Shown: positions 25,547 to 34,790, counted from the first letter of the stretch. The stretch: DNA of 64,000 nt from Actinoplanes missouriensis 431 (GCF_000284295.1 NC_017093.1:6634001-6698000), one strand, 5' to 3'. Numbers and translations: made by a program. Notes: generated from the letters alone by a model not told the origin.

Positions 25547-26755
25547 TCAGCCCAACGCCTCGAAGAGGTGTCCCATCCGGTCCCGCTTGGTCCGCAGGTA
25601 GTGCACGTTCTCCGGGTGAAGGCGGACGGGCAGCGACTCCCGCCCGGTGACGCGCAGCCCGTACCCCTCGAGCCCGGCTCGTTTCGCCGGGTTGTTGGTG
25701 AGCAGCCGCATCGATCGGATGCCCAGCTCGGCGAGGATCTGCGCGCCGGTCCCGTAGTCCCGGGCGTCGGCCGGCAGCCCCAGCTCCAGGTTCGCGTCGA
25801 CGGTGTCCAGCCCTCGGTCCTGCAGCTGGTACGCCTGGAGCTTGTGCAGCAGCCCGATGCCCCGGCCCTCGTGACCGCGCATGTAGAGCACCACACCCCG
25901 CCCGGCCGCCGCGACCCGTTCCAGAGCCGCGTCCAGCTGAGGGCCGCAGTCGCACCGCTTGGAGCCGAAGACGTCCCCGGTGAGGCACTCGGAGTGCACC
26001 CGGACCAGCACGTCCTCGCCGTCGCCGATCTCGCCAAAGACCAGCGCCACGTGCTCGCCGTTGTCCGCCTCGGTGCGGTAGCCGATCGCGGTGAAGTCGC
26101 CGTGCTCGGTCGGCAGCCGGGTCTCCACCACCCGCTCGACCTGGCGGCCCTGGCGCAGGCTCAGGTACGCCACCAGCTCGGCGATCGAGATCAGCGTGAG
26201 CCCGTGCTCGGCCGCGAACTTCTCCAGGTCGGGCCGGCGCTGCATGGTGCCGTCGTCGTTCACCATCTCGCAGAGCACACCCGCCGGGCGGCACCCGGCC
26301 AGCACGGCCAGGTCGATCGAGGCCTCGGTGTGGCCGGGGCGGCGCAGCACGCCACCGGACTTGGCCCGCAGCGGCACGATGTGGCCGGGCCGGGAGAGAT
26401 CGGCCGGCTGGGTCTCCGCCGAGGCGAGCAGCCGGATCGTGTGGGCGCGGTCGGCGGCGGAGATGCCGGTGGTGACGCCGTGCCGGGCGTCGACGGTCAC
26501 CGCGTACGCGGTGCCGCGGGCGTCCTGGTTGGTGTGGAACATCGGCGGCAGGTCCAGGCGGTCCGCCTCGTCCTCGGGCAGCGGCACGCAGATGTATCCG
26601 GACGTGTAACGGACCATGAACGCCACCAGCTCGGGCGTGGCGTGCTCGGCCGCGAAGATCAGGTCGCCCTCGTTCTCCCGGTCCTCGTCGTCCACGACGA
26701 TCACCGGCTTGCCGGCGGCGATGTCCTCGATCGCTTGCTCGATACGCTCAAACAT
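25547..26755 (-). CDS. ribBA: Bifunctional 3,4-dihydroxy-2-butanone 4-phosphate synthase / GTP cyclohydrolase II
   Basis: The protein has 402 residues. The N-terminal DHBP synthase (about 1-200) shows VVDDEDRENEGDLIFAAE. The C-terminal GTP cyclohydrolase II shows the zinc cysteines in CLTGDVFGSKRCDCGPQLD and the RGHEGRGIGL loop. It feeds both branches of riboflavin synthesis. Its start overlaps the ribE stop by 8 nt. Confidence 0.97.
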   Translation of the reverse strand: MFERIEQAIEDIAAGKPVIVVDDEDRENEGDLIFAAEHATPELVAFMVRYTSGYICVPLPEDEADRLDLPPMFHTNQDARGTAYAVTVDARHGVTTGISAADRAHTIRLLASAETQPADLSRPGHIVPLRAKSGGVLRRPGHTEASIDLAVLAGCRPAGVLCEMVNDDGTMQRRPDLEKFAAEHGLTLISIAELVAYLSLRQGRQVERVVETRLPTEHGDFTAIGYRTEADNGEHVALVFGEIGDGEDVLVRVHSECLTGDVFGSKRCDCGPQLDAALERVAAAGRGVVLYMRGHEGRGIGLLHKLQAYQLQDRGLDTVDANLELGLPADARDYGTGAQILAELGIRSMRLLTNNPAKRAGLEGYGLRVTGRESLPVRLHPENVHYLRTKRDRMGHLFEALG

Positions 26756-27347
26756 TGCGGCTCCCCAGCATCTTCTCGACGTACTTCGCGATCACGTCGA
26801 CCTCGAGGTTGACCGGATCGCCGATGGCCTTGCTGCCGAGCACGGTCAGTTTCGAGGTGGCCGGGATCATCCCGACCGCGAAGCTGTCCGCGGTGACGTC
26901 CATGACGGTGAGCGAGACGCCGTCAACGGTGATCGAACCCTTCTCCACCACGTATTTCGCCAGCTCGGCGGGGAGCGAGAAACGCACCACCTCCCACTGG
27001 TCGGCCGGCTCGCGGGCGATGATCCGCGCGACGCCGTCCACGTGTCCCTGCACCAGGTGGCCGCCGAGGCGGCTGTTCAGCGCGGCGGCCCGCTCCAGGT
27101 TGACCTGGCTGCCGACCGCCAGCGCGCCGAGCGAGCTGCGGCGCAGCGTCTCGCCCATCACGTCCGCCGTGAAGACGCCGCCCTCGTTGTCGATGACCGT
27201 CAGACAGACCCCGTTCACCGCGATCGAGTCGCCGTGCCCCGCGTCCGACGTGACGAGCGGGCCGCGCACGGCGATGACCGCCGAGTCGCCCGCACCCTCG
27301 GTGAGGCGGACGATCTCGCCCAGCTCCTCGACGATTCCGGTGAACAT
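26748..27347 (-). CDS. ribE: Riboflavin synthase alpha subunit
   Basis: The protein has 199 residues. It starts MFTGIVEELG and has two lumazine-binding repeats (about 1-95 and 96-195), the second marked by GHLVQGHVDGVARI. It dismutates two lumazines to riboflavin. The start is directly adjacent to the ribD stop. Confidence 0.96.
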   Translation of the reverse strand: MFTGIVEELGEIVRLTEGAGDSAVIAVRGPLVTSDAGHGDSIAVNGVCLTVIDNEGGVFTADVMGETLRRSSLGALAVGSQVNLERAAALNSRLGGHLVQGHVDGVARIIAREPADQWEVVRFSLPAELAKYVVEKGSITVDGVSLTVMDVTADSFAVGMIPATSKLTVLGSKAIGDPVNLEVDVIAKYVEKMLGSRNV

Positions 27348-28409
27348 TCAGCTCTCCTCTGACTTGGTTCGCAGCAAAGCCGTGAAACGCAGGTCGCCAC
27401 CGATCTGCGTGATGTCGGTGAAGTCCAGCTCGACGGCGTCGGCGATGGTGCCGACACCGGCGCCGACCAGGGCGGCCCGGCCGTCGCCGAGCAGTTTCGG
27501 CGCGATGTACCCGATCACCCGATCGACAAGTCCGGCCGCCAGGAAAGCTCCGGCGAGAGTCGGACCGCCTTCGAGCAGCACGTTGCGCACGCCCCGCGCG
27601 TAGAGCTCGGTCAGCATCCCGGTCAGATCCACGCGGCCCTGCGGGTCCGTGCCGGCCGCGGCCGCCGTGACGATCCAGGTGGGTGCCGCGGCGTCCCGCA
27701 CCCGGGCATTTCCGGGGGTACGGCCGGAGGAGTCCACCACCACACGCAGCGGCTGCTTGATCGCGAGGGTGCCGTCGCGCAGATCCCGGACGGTGAGTTG
27801 CGGGTCGTCGGCCAGGACCGTCCCGACGCCGGCCACGATCGCGTCGACGGTGCCGCGCAGCACGTGCACGTCGGACCGCGACGCGGACGACGAGATCCAC
27901 TGGCTGGTGCCGTCGGCGGCGGCCGAGCGCCCGTCCAGCGTCGCGGCGAACTTCCAGGTCACGTACGGCCGGCCCCGGCGCACCGCGGTCAGCCAGGCGA
28001 CGTTGCCCGCCTCGGCCTCCTCCCGGCGCACCCCGGTCTCCACCTCGATGCCGGCGGCCCGCAGCGTCGCCGCCCCGCCGGACGCGACCGGGTTGGGGTC
28101 GTCCACCCCGATCACCACGCGCCGCACCCCGGCCGCGATCAGGGCCTCCGAGCAGGGACCGGTCCGCCCGGTGTGGTTGCACGGCTCCAGCGACACGACA
28201 CAGGTGCCGCCCCGGGCACGCTCGCCGGCCTGGGCGAGGGCCACGATCTCGGCGTGCGGGCCACCCGCGTACGCATGGAAGCCCTCGCCGACCACCTCGC
28301 CGCCGGGACCGAGAAGCAGGCATCCGACGACCGGGTTGGGACTGGTCGTGCCAAGGCCACGGGCGGCCAGCGCGATCGCGCGGCGCATCGCCTCGTCCTC
28401 GGTGACCAT
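27348..28409 (-). CDS. ribD: Bifunctional riboflavin deaminase/reductase
   Basis: The protein has 353 residues. The N-terminal zinc deaminase shows HAEIVAL and PCNHTGRTGPC; the C-terminal reductase shows VTWKFAATLDGRSAA and LLEGGPTLAGAFL. It carries out the second and third steps of riboflavin synthesis. First gene of the operon, 135 nt downstream of an FMN riboswitch. Confidence 0.96.
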   Translation of the reverse strand: MVTEDEAMRRAIALAARGLGTTSPNPVVGCLLLGPGGEVVGEGFHAYAGGPHAEIVALAQAGERARGGTCVVSLEPCNHTGRTGPCSEALIAAGVRRVVIGVDDPNPVASGGAATLRAAGIEVETGVRREEAEAGNVAWLTAVRRGRPYVTWKFAATLDGRSAAADGTSQWISSSASRSDVHVLRGTVDAIVAGVGTVLADDPQLTVRDLRDGTLAIKQPLRVVVDSSGRTPGNARVRDAAAPTWIVTAAAAGTDPQGRVDLTGMLTELYARGVRNVLLEGGPTLAGAFLAAGLVDRVIGYIAPKLLGDGRAALVGAGVGTIADAVELDFTDITQIGGDLRFTALLRTKSEES

Positions 28410-28477
28410 CGGGCTGACGTCCTCTCACGCGGCATGGTCACGCGCGACGAGGAGGGAGAACGCCAGGAACCGGACAT

Positions 28478-28500
28478 GAGGGTACGCTTCGCGCACCCTC
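28478..28500 (-). terminator. Hairpin between FMN riboswitch and ribD (possible expression platform)
   Basis: A 10-bp stem with one mismatch, GAGGGTGCGC/GCGTACCCTC, and a 3-nt loop. It lies 45 nt after the aptamer on the ribD side. The sequence after it is not T-rich, so control may be Rho-dependent or translational. Confidence 0.45.
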
Positions 28501-28544
28501 GCCGAGCCGGTGCCGAGAGGGCACGACTCGCCGATTCCGCGCGC

Positions 28545-28704
28545 TGTCTCCCATCCGGACTGTCTGACCGGGCTTTCGCCTGATCAACCGTCGGCCCTGG
28601 AGTCTCACCAGGTCCACCGTCCGTCATGGTCGACGTCCGGGTCGCGGGCTACCGATGCGTGCGCATCGGATCACCGCCGGTTCGGAATTTCACCGAGTCC
28701 CGCC
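28545..28704 (-). ncRNA. FMN riboswitch (RFN element)
   Basis: The minus strand carries the conserved RFN landmarks in order: CGGTGAAATTCCGAACCGG near the 5' end, internal stems, GGTTGATCAGGCGAAAGCCC-like segments and the closing AGTCCGGATGGGAGA. This aptamer binds FMN and turns down riboflavin genes. It lies upstream of ribD as expected. Confidence 0.95.
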
Positions 28705-28789
28705 AGCGCGTGGTGGGTCACCCCCGAGTCTTGCACGCAGCAACGATTTTGCCACCTGGGCAGCGAGCTACTTCACATCCGCGTCACCC

Positions 28790-28827
28790 GTAGACAGTGT
28801 CTACGTTGCGGTGGTAGACACTGTCTA
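28790..28827 (+). promoter_or_regulatory. Two palindromic operators for the TetR-type regulator
   Basis: GTAGACAGTGTCTAC (28790-28804, perfect palindrome) and TAGACACTGTCTA (28815-28827) have centres 24 bp apart. The second contains a -10-like TAGACA 6 nt before the ATG and ends on the first base of the start codon. Binding would block the promoter, so the regulator probably represses its own operon. Confidence 0.8.
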
Positions 28828-29405
28828 TGGATCCTGAGCTTGGGCTTCGCGATCGGCTGGTGCGCGTGGGCGTGGAACTGGTTCGCACCGACGGGAGCAC
28901 CGCCCTCTCGTTGCGCGAGATCGCCCGCCGAGCCGGCGTGTCGCACGGCGCGCCGCGGCGGCATTTCCCCACCCATCGTGAGCTGCTCTCCGCGATCGCG
29001 CGGGAGGGATTCCGCGATCTCACCGCGCGGGTGACCGCCACGCTCGCCGGCGCGCCACCCGGCCCCCGGGCCCGGGTGGCGCTGCTGGCCCGCGACTACG
29101 CCCGGTTCGCCGCCGAGGAACGCGGCATGTTCGAGCTGATGTTCCGGCACGACCTGCTGGAGAGCGGCAGTCTCGGGCTGCGCGACACCAGCCTGCCACT
29201 GTTCCGGCTGCTGGTGGCCCTGGTCGCGGAGGCCCAGCCGGACGGCGCGGGGTCGGCCCAGGTGCGGGCCGGGGCGCTCTGGGCCGGTCTGCACGGGGTG
29301 GTGCAGCTGTGGAGCTGGGGCAGCCTGGCGCTCGCCACCGGACTGGAGGACCCGGCGCCGCTGCTGGACGCCACCGTCGCGGCACACCTGGGGAGCGGGC
29401 GATGA
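28827..29405 (+). CDS. TetR family transcriptional regulator
   Basis: The protein has 192 residues. The N-terminal helix-turn-helix is TALSLREIARRAGVSHGAPRRHFPTHRELL (about 27-56), and the C-terminus is a TetR_C_33-like ligand domain. Two matching palindromes overlap its promoter. Its stop overlaps the start of the acyltransferase gene (ATGA), so it likely controls that gene; a lipid-like ligand is a reasonable guess. Confidence 0.93.
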   Translation: MDPELGLRDRLVRVGVELVRTDGSTALSLREIARRAGVSHGAPRRHFPTHRELLSAIAREGFRDLTARVTATLAGAPPGPRARVALLARDYARFAAEERGMFELMFRHDLLESGSLGLRDTSLPLFRLLVALVAEAQPDGAGSAQVRAGALWAGLHGVVQLWSWGSLALATGLEDPAPLLDATVAAHLGSGR

Positions 29406-30064
29406 CCCGTACCCCCGCGCTGTATGCCGTGGCCGACGCCACCGCCGGCCGTGCCCTGCGACACATCTGGCGGCCGCGGGTCGCCGGGCTGGAACACCTC
29501 CCGGCCGATCGCGGGGCCATCGTCTGCGCCAACCACCTGTCCGTCGGCGATCAGCTCTTCCTCGGCGTCACGGTGCCGCGGCACATCGCGTTCTGGGCGA
29601 AGGCTGAGTATTTCCGGGCCACCGGCCTGCGCGGCGCACTGACCCGGCGGGTGGTGACCGGCATGGGCGCCATCGCCGTCGAGCGCGCCGGCGGCCGGGC
29701 CGTCCTCGGCGCCTTCGACGCCGCCGTGCCGATCCTGCGCGCCGGCGGTCTCGTCGCGATCTTCCCGGAGGGCACCCGCTCCCCCGACGGCCGCCTCTAC
29801 CGGGGACGCACCGGAGCCGTGCGGCTGGCCGAGCGGGCCGGTGTCCCGATCGTCCCGGCCGGCATCACCGGCACACGCGGGGCCCGTCCCGCCGACCTGT
29901 TCCGCCCGTGGCGGCGTCCCGTCTCGATCACCTTCGGGCCGCCGCTGGAGGTGGCCGGGCGCGCCGGGACGGCAGCCGCGATCCGTGCGCTCACCGACGA
30001 GCTGATCGCCGCGATCGGGGAGCTGAGCGGACAGGAATACGTCCCGCACTACGCGCCGCGATAG
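29402..30064 (+). CDS. PlsC-type lysophospholipid acyltransferase
   Basis: The protein has 220 residues. Motif I is NHLSVGD (His/Asp catalytic pair, spacing H-x4-D), the binding motif is FPEGTRSPDG, and IVPAGITGT corresponds to motif IV. It transfers an acyl chain to a lysophospholipid or similar acceptor at the membrane. Coupled to the TetR gene by ATGA overlap. Confidence 0.92.
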   Translation: MTRTPALYAVADATAGRALRHIWRPRVAGLEHLPADRGAIVCANHLSVGDQLFLGVTVPRHIAFWAKAEYFRATGLRGALTRRVVTGMGAIAVERAGGRAVLGAFDAAVPILRAGGLVAIFPEGTRSPDGRLYRGRTGAVRLAERAGVPIVPAGITGTRGARPADLFRPWRRPVSITFGPPLEVAGRAGTAAAIRALTDELIAAIGELSGQEYVPHYAPR

Positions 30065-30123
30065 CGGGCCATCCGCCGGTTACGCTGCGGCGCGGCGCTC
30101 CTCCGGCTGCGCTGCCGCGCGGG

Positions 30124-31125
30124 CTATCCCTCGGCTTCGCTGCGACGCCTGTCGATCGCCACGTAGGAGCCCGGCTGCGACTTGGCGACCTTCTTCATCT
30201 CCGAGGCGACCGCGATGACCACCCTCGGATCGGTGAACCGGCGGCCCTCCAGCGTCGCCTGGGCCACCCCGATCGAGAGCGTCACCAGCGCCGCCTTCTG
30301 CTTGTTTCCCCGGCGGTCCGGCACCTCGATGAAGCCTCGCTGGGCGTCCGTCGGCTCGTAGAGGCGGTCGGCCACGTTCTCGAAGTCGGTGACCGTGCGT
30401 TTGGTCAGCGGCAGGACCTGATCAGGCGTACAGATGAAGACGAAGTCGTCGCCGCCGATGTGGCCCAGGAAGATCGACGGCGGGCCGGTCTGCGCGCTGG
30501 CCCGCTGCAGGCTGCGTGCCAGCGCGATGATGAAGTCGTCGCCGCGGTCGAACCCGTAGACGTCGTTGACGCTCTTGAACCGGTCGATGTCGATGTACCC
30601 CACGGAGTACTCGCCGCCGTTGCGCATCCGCTCGCCGATCTCCCGGCGGACCCGCGCGTTGCCCGGCAGGCCGGTCAGCGGCGACACCTCACGGGCGTCC
30701 TTGTTGCGCCGCAGCGTGGTGGAGACCCGGGCGATCAGCTCGGCCGTGTCGAACGGCTTGACCAGGTAGTCGTCGGCGCCCGCGGTGAGGCCGACCACCT
30801 TGTCCACGGTCATGCTCTTCGCGGTCAGCATGATCACCGGAAGCGCCGAGGTGAGCGGCTCGGCGCGCAGCCGGCGGACCAGCTCGACGCCGTCCATCCG
30901 GGGCATCATCCAGTCGACCACGGCGAGACCCGGCCGGTGCGTCTCCATCATCTCGAGCGCTTCCTGGCCGTCCCGGGCACGGATCACCTCGAACCCGTTG
31001 ACCTGCAGGTTGAACTCGACGAAGCTCGCGATGTCCTGATCGTCGTCGACCACCAGGATCAGGTCGGGACCCTCCTCGGGGTCCAGCTCCGGATCGATCT
31101 CGGGCCGGGACTCAGCGCCGTCCAT
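30124..31125 (-). CDS. Response regulator with GGDEF-type domain (variant GGDDF)
   Basis: The protein has 333 residues. A receiver domain (LILVVDDDQDIASFV, phospho-acceptor in VVDWMMPRMDG, and VKPFD) is followed by a GGDEF domain whose active-site motif reads GGDDF instead of GGDEF/GGEEF. No RxxD inhibitory site precedes it. It may make cyclic di-GMP weakly or only bind GTP. ATG 31125 is preceded by AGGAAGG; GTG 31146 is in frame. No histidine kinase is nearby. Confidence 0.9.
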   Translation of the reverse strand: MDGAESRPEIDPELDPEEGPDLILVVDDDQDIASFVEFNLQVNGFEVIRARDGQEALEMMETHRPGLAVVDWMMPRMDGVELVRRLRAEPLTSALPVIMLTAKSMTVDKVVGLTAGADDYLVKPFDTAELIARVSTTLRRNKDAREVSPLTGLPGNARVRREIGERMRNGGEYSVGYIDIDRFKSVNDVYGFDRGDDFIIALARSLQRASAQTGPPSIFLGHIGGDDFVFICTPDQVLPLTKRTVTDFENVADRLYEPTDAQRGFIEVPDRRGNKQKAALVTLSIGVAQATLEGRRFTDPRVVIAVASEMKKVAKSQPGSYVAIDRRRSEAEG

Positions 31126-31186
31126 CGCACCTTCCTGGGCTAGCACCGGGTGACAGTGGTACCGATGATGGTCCCTGAACGGGCCG

Positions 31187-31864
31187 TCACGCCACCCCCA
31201 TCGCCCCGGCGGCGAGACCCCGCAGCTTGCGGATCGCCTCGGCCGGGTCGGCGGCGCCGTAGACGGCGGTGCCCGCCACGAACGCGTCGGCGCCCGCCTC
31301 GGCCGCCTGCTCGATGGTGTCCGCCGCGATCCCGCCGTCCACCTCGACCCGGATCTCCAGGTTGTTCACGGTGGCTCGGCGGCGGACGTCACGGACCTTG
31401 CCGAGCATCTCCGGCATGAACGCCTGGCCGCCGAAACCCGCCTTGATCGTCATGATCAGGATGGTGTCCAGGTACGGCAGGAGCTCCAGGTACGGCTCGA
31501 CGGGGGTGTCCCGATCGATCGCCAGCCCGGCCTTGGCGCCGGCCGCCCGCAGCGTCTTGGCGAGCGCGACCGGGTCGTCGCAGGCCTCCGCGTGGAAGGT
31601 CACGTTGTAGGCGCCGGCCTCCGCGTAAGCCGGGGCCCAGCGCTGCGGGTCGGTGATCATCAGGTGCACGTCGAACGGGATGCTCGTCGCCTTGCGCAGA
31701 CTCTGCACCACCGGGAGGCCGATCGTCAGGTTCGGCACGAAGTGGTTGTCCATGACGTCCACGTGCACCCAGTCGGCGGCGCCCTCGATGGCCCGCACCT
31801 CCTCCCCGAGCCGGGAGAAGTCGGAGGCGAGAATGCTCGGCGCGATGATCGGCGACTGTTCCAC
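31187..31864 (-). CDS. rpe: Ribulose-phosphate 3-epimerase
   Basis: A 225-residue TIM barrel. IIAPSILASDFSRLGEE, VHVDVMDNHFVPNL, HLMITDPQRW and VEVDGGIAADTI carry the metal and acid/base residues. It interconverts ribulose-5-P and xylulose-5-P in the pentose phosphate pathway. TACACT lies exactly 7 nt before the GTG, so it is likely leaderless. Confidence 0.96.
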   Translation of the reverse strand: MEQSPIIAPSILASDFSRLGEEVRAIEGAADWVHVDVMDNHFVPNLTIGLPVVQSLRKATSIPFDVHLMITDPQRWAPAYAEAGAYNVTFHAEACDDPVALAKTLRAAGAKAGLAIDRDTPVEPYLELLPYLDTILIMTIKAGFGGQAFMPEMLGKVRDVRRRATVNNLEIRVEVDGGIAADTIEQAAEAGADAFVAGTAVYGAADPAEAIRKLRGLAAGAMGVA

Positions 31865-31969
31865 GGCTGAAAGTGTATGACCTCCCGGGTCACGGACGGG
31901 CGCGACCGCCCTGTGACCTGGCTGGGTTGGCTCTGTGTACCACCTTTGTTCTATGTATCGTTACGCGCC

Positions 31970-33283
31970 ATGACCGAAGCCGTCGGCCTCCGGCCGTCGA
32001 AGACCGATACCCCCGCTGTCCCGGAGCGGGCCGCGACGCGTACCGGTGGCCGCCTGTCCGCCATCGACGGTCTGCGCCTGTTGGCGGCCCTGATGGTGGC
32101 GATGTACCACTTCACCGGATACACCCCCGGCGTCCGCCATGCGTGGGGGATCGAGTCCCGCGACGCGTTTCCCTGGCTGCACCAGATCAGTCAGTACGGG
32201 TGGCTGGGTGTCGAACTGTTCTTCATGATCAGCGGCTTCGTCGTCTGCATGAGCTGCTGGGGGCGTACCCCCGGTGCGTTCTTCCGCTCCCGGATCGTCC
32301 GGCTCTTCCCGGCCTACTGGGCGGCCATCGTGATCACGACGATCGTCGTCACGCTGTGGCCGGTCGTGCGCGAGCGCAAGCCGTGGAACGAAATCCTGAT
32401 CAACTTCTCGATGCTCCAGGAGGGCCTCGGCGCCCCGAACGTCGACGGCGTGTACTGGACGCTCTGGAACGAAGGGCTCTTCTACCTGCTCTTCGCGTTC
32501 CTGGTCTGGCGCGGCCTCACCCTGAAACGGACGATCATCTTCGGGTACGGGTGGCTGATCGCCTCGGCGTTCGCCGCAAGGTCCGGCGTTCCGCTGATCG
32601 AGACGTTCCTGCAACCCGGGTACGCGCCGTTCTTCGTGGCCGGCATCGCGCTCTACCTGATCTACCGATTCAAGTCGGACATCGTGCTCTGGGGCATGTT
32701 CGGCCTCGCGTTCATCATGGCCCAGTACCGCACGTCCGAGATGCTGCGGTTCTACAACAAGAAGTACAGCCTGGAGATGCTGCAGCCGGCCGGCGCGCTG
32801 CTGGTGGGCGGGTTCTTCCTGGTGCTGACGCTTGTCGCGCTCGGCTACACGTCCCGGATCCAGTGGCGCTGGCTGACCACCGCGGGCGCGCTCACCTACC
32901 CGTTCTACCTGCTGCACGAGAACATCGGCTGGACGATCATCTACGGTCTCCGGGACACCGGGCCGCGCCTGGTCATCCTGGTGCTGGTCACCGCAATCAT
33001 GCTGATGGCGGCCTTCCTGCTGCACCGCCTGGTGGAGAAGCCGGTCTCCCGGATCCTGCGGGACCGGCTCGCCGAGGCCAGCGCGATGATCAACCGGCCG
33101 GACCGGTTCGGCACTCCGCCGCCGGCGCCTTCATCCTCTGCGCCTTCATCTTCTTCGCCGGCGGCCTCGTCGCCGGTGCCCTCTTCGCCCGTGCCCTCTT
33201 CGCCCGCGCCTTCCTTGCCGGCGCAGCGGAACTCCGGGGAGCCGGACACCCTGGTCCTGCAGGTTTACCGATCCGAACAGTGA
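31970..33283 (+). CDS. Membrane acyltransferase (OafA/YrhL type 3 family)
   Basis: The protein has 437 residues and about ten transmembrane helices. The N-terminal RLSAIDGLRLLAALMVAMYHF and ELFFMISGFVV are hallmarks of acyltransferase family 3, which O-acylates cell-surface glycans or antibiotics. The C-terminal 60 residues are a cytoplasmic or external Pro/Ser tail (PSSP repeats). ATG 31970 was chosen over ATG 31877 because the family match starts after it. It is divergent from rpe. Confidence 0.88.
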   Translation: MTEAVGLRPSKTDTPAVPERAATRTGGRLSAIDGLRLLAALMVAMYHFTGYTPGVRHAWGIESRDAFPWLHQISQYGWLGVELFFMISGFVVCMSCWGRTPGAFFRSRIVRLFPAYWAAIVITTIVVTLWPVVRERKPWNEILINFSMLQEGLGAPNVDGVYWTLWNEGLFYLLFAFLVWRGLTLKRTIIFGYGWLIASAFAARSGVPLIETFLQPGYAPFFVAGIALYLIYRFKSDIVLWGMFGLAFIMAQYRTSEMLRFYNKKYSLEMLQPAGALLVGGFFLVLTLVALGYTSRIQWRWLTTAGALTYPFYLLHENIGWTIIYGLRDTGPRLVILVLVTAIMLMAAFLLHRLVEKPVSRILRDRLAEASAMINRPDRFGTPPPAPSSSAPSSSSPAASSPVPSSPVPSSPAPSLPAQRNSGEPDTLVLQVYRSEQ

Positions 33284-33316
33284 TGAGGGAGGAGCCCTTC
33301 CGGCCCCTCCCTCATC
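33282..33316. terminator. Bidirectional terminator between acyltransferase and rsmB
   Basis: Perfect 11-bp inverted repeat GATGAGGGAGG/CCTCCCTCATC with a 13-nt loop. It overlaps the acyltransferase stop and lies 4 nt from the rsmB stop, so it can serve both convergent genes. Confidence 0.85.
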
Positions 33317-33320
33317 CTGC

Positions 33321-34790
33321 TCAGCTCGTGCGGCGCAGGACGGCGAGGAACATCGCGTCCGTGCCGTGCCGGTGCGGCCACAGCTGCACCGTCGGACCCG
33401 CCCCCAGTCCCGGCATGCCCGGCGGCAGCAGCGGCCGGGCGTCCACGAAGTCCACCTCGACACCGCTGCGGCGGGCGCCCTCGCTGACCGTCACCTGCGT
33501 CTCCACCATGTGCGGCGAACACGTCACATAGGCCACCACGCCGCCCGGCCGCACCGCGCGCAACGCCGCGACGAGCAGCTCCCGCTGCAGTTTCGTCAGC
33601 GGCGGCAGGTCGGCCGGCTGACGGCGCCAGCGCGACTCCGGACGCCGCCGCAACGAGCCGAGACCCGTGCACGGCGCGTCCACCAGCACCCGGTCGAACG
33701 ACTCCTCCGGCAGGTCCGGGTCACGGCCCACCGACCGGCCGTCCATCGGCAGCACCGTCACCGGCATGCCCTCGGTGGCCTGGTCGACCAGCCGGGCCCG
33801 GTGCTCGGCCACCTCGACCGCTGTCACCTCCGCGCCCCGGCCCGCGGCGATCGCCCCGATCAGGCCGGTCTTGCCGCCCGGACCGGCACACAGGTCCAGC
33901 CAGCGCGTGTCCCGGCCCTCGATCGGCGCGGCCAGCAGCGCCGCCGCGACCAGCTGCGAACCCTCGTCCTGCACGTGCGCGCGACCCGAACGGATCGCGG
34001 CGAGGTCACGCGGCGCGCCACCGTTCAGATAGACCGCGTACGGCGAGAACGCCCCCGGCACCCCGTTGACCTCGTCGGCGAGCTCGATCGCGTCCGCCCG
34101 GCCCGGACGCGCGCACAGATGCACGGCCGGCGGCTGGTTGTCCTCGATCAGCAGGCGGGCGGTGTCCTCCAGGTCGCCGCCGAGCGCCTCGGCGAACGCC
34201 CGGATGACCCACTGCGGGTGGTGGTGGATCACCGACAGGTTGGCGATCGGGTCGGCCTCGTAGTCCGGGGCGACCTTCGCCAGCCACGCGTCGAGCGGAG
34301 TCTCGGAGACCGTCCGCATCACCGCGTTCGCGAATCCGGCCGCGCCCGGCGCCACCGAACGGACCAGGTCGACCGTCTGGTTCACCGCGGCGTGCGACGG
34401 CACCCGCGTGTAGAGCAGCTGGTAGACGCCGAGGCGCAGCGCGTCCCGGGCGGGCGGGTCGATCCGGGCGACGTCCCGCCCGGCCGCGTCCGCGATGATC
34501 AGGTCGAGGGTGCCGAGCGCCCGCAGCGTCCCGTAGGTCAGCTCCGTCGCGAACGCCGCGTCCCGGCCGCTCAGACCCATCCCGCCGAGGATGTCGGAGA
34601 GGACCAGGTTCGCGTACGCGTCGTCGCGGTGCACCGCGGCGATCGCCTCGTACGCCGCCTGCCGTGCCGGGTCGGACGGCGGCCGCCCGCCCCGCGGCGC
34701 CCGGCCACTGCGCTCGTCCCGGCCGTACCCCGGCCCGGCCGGCCGGCTCGGCCGTCCACCGTGCGGGCGTGATGCCCGATGTTCCGTCAC
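33321..34790 (-). CDS. rsmB: RsmB/NOP family 16S rRNA (cytosine-5) methyltransferase
   Basis: The protein has 489 residues. A basic, disordered N-terminus (about 1-40) precedes a NusB-like RNA-binding domain and a Rossmann methyltransferase. LCAGPGGKTGLI binds SAM; the two catalytic Cys are in VDAPCTGLGSLRRRPE and YVTCSPHMVETQ. It modifies C967 of 16S rRNA in the family model. GTG start with AGGGAG upstream; follows fmt by 46 nt. Confidence 0.95.
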   Translation of the reverse strand: MTEHRASRPHGGRPSRPAGPGYGRDERSGRAPRGGRPPSDPARQAAYEAIAAVHRDDAYANLVLSDILGGMGLSGRDAAFATELTYGTLRALGTLDLIIADAAGRDVARIDPPARDALRLGVYQLLYTRVPSHAAVNQTVDLVRSVAPGAAGFANAVMRTVSETPLDAWLAKVAPDYEADPIANLSVIHHHPQWVIRAFAEALGGDLEDTARLLIEDNQPPAVHLCARPGRADAIELADEVNGVPGAFSPYAVYLNGGAPRDLAAIRSGRAHVQDEGSQLVAAALLAAPIEGRDTRWLDLCAGPGGKTGLIGAIAAGRGAEVTAVEVAEHRARLVDQATEGMPVTVLPMDGRSVGRDPDLPEESFDRVLVDAPCTGLGSLRRRPESRWRRQPADLPPLTKLQRELLVAALRAVRPGGVVAYVTCSPHMVETQVTVSEGARRSGVEVDFVDARPLLPPGMPGLGAGPTVQLWPHRHGTDAMFLAVLRRTS

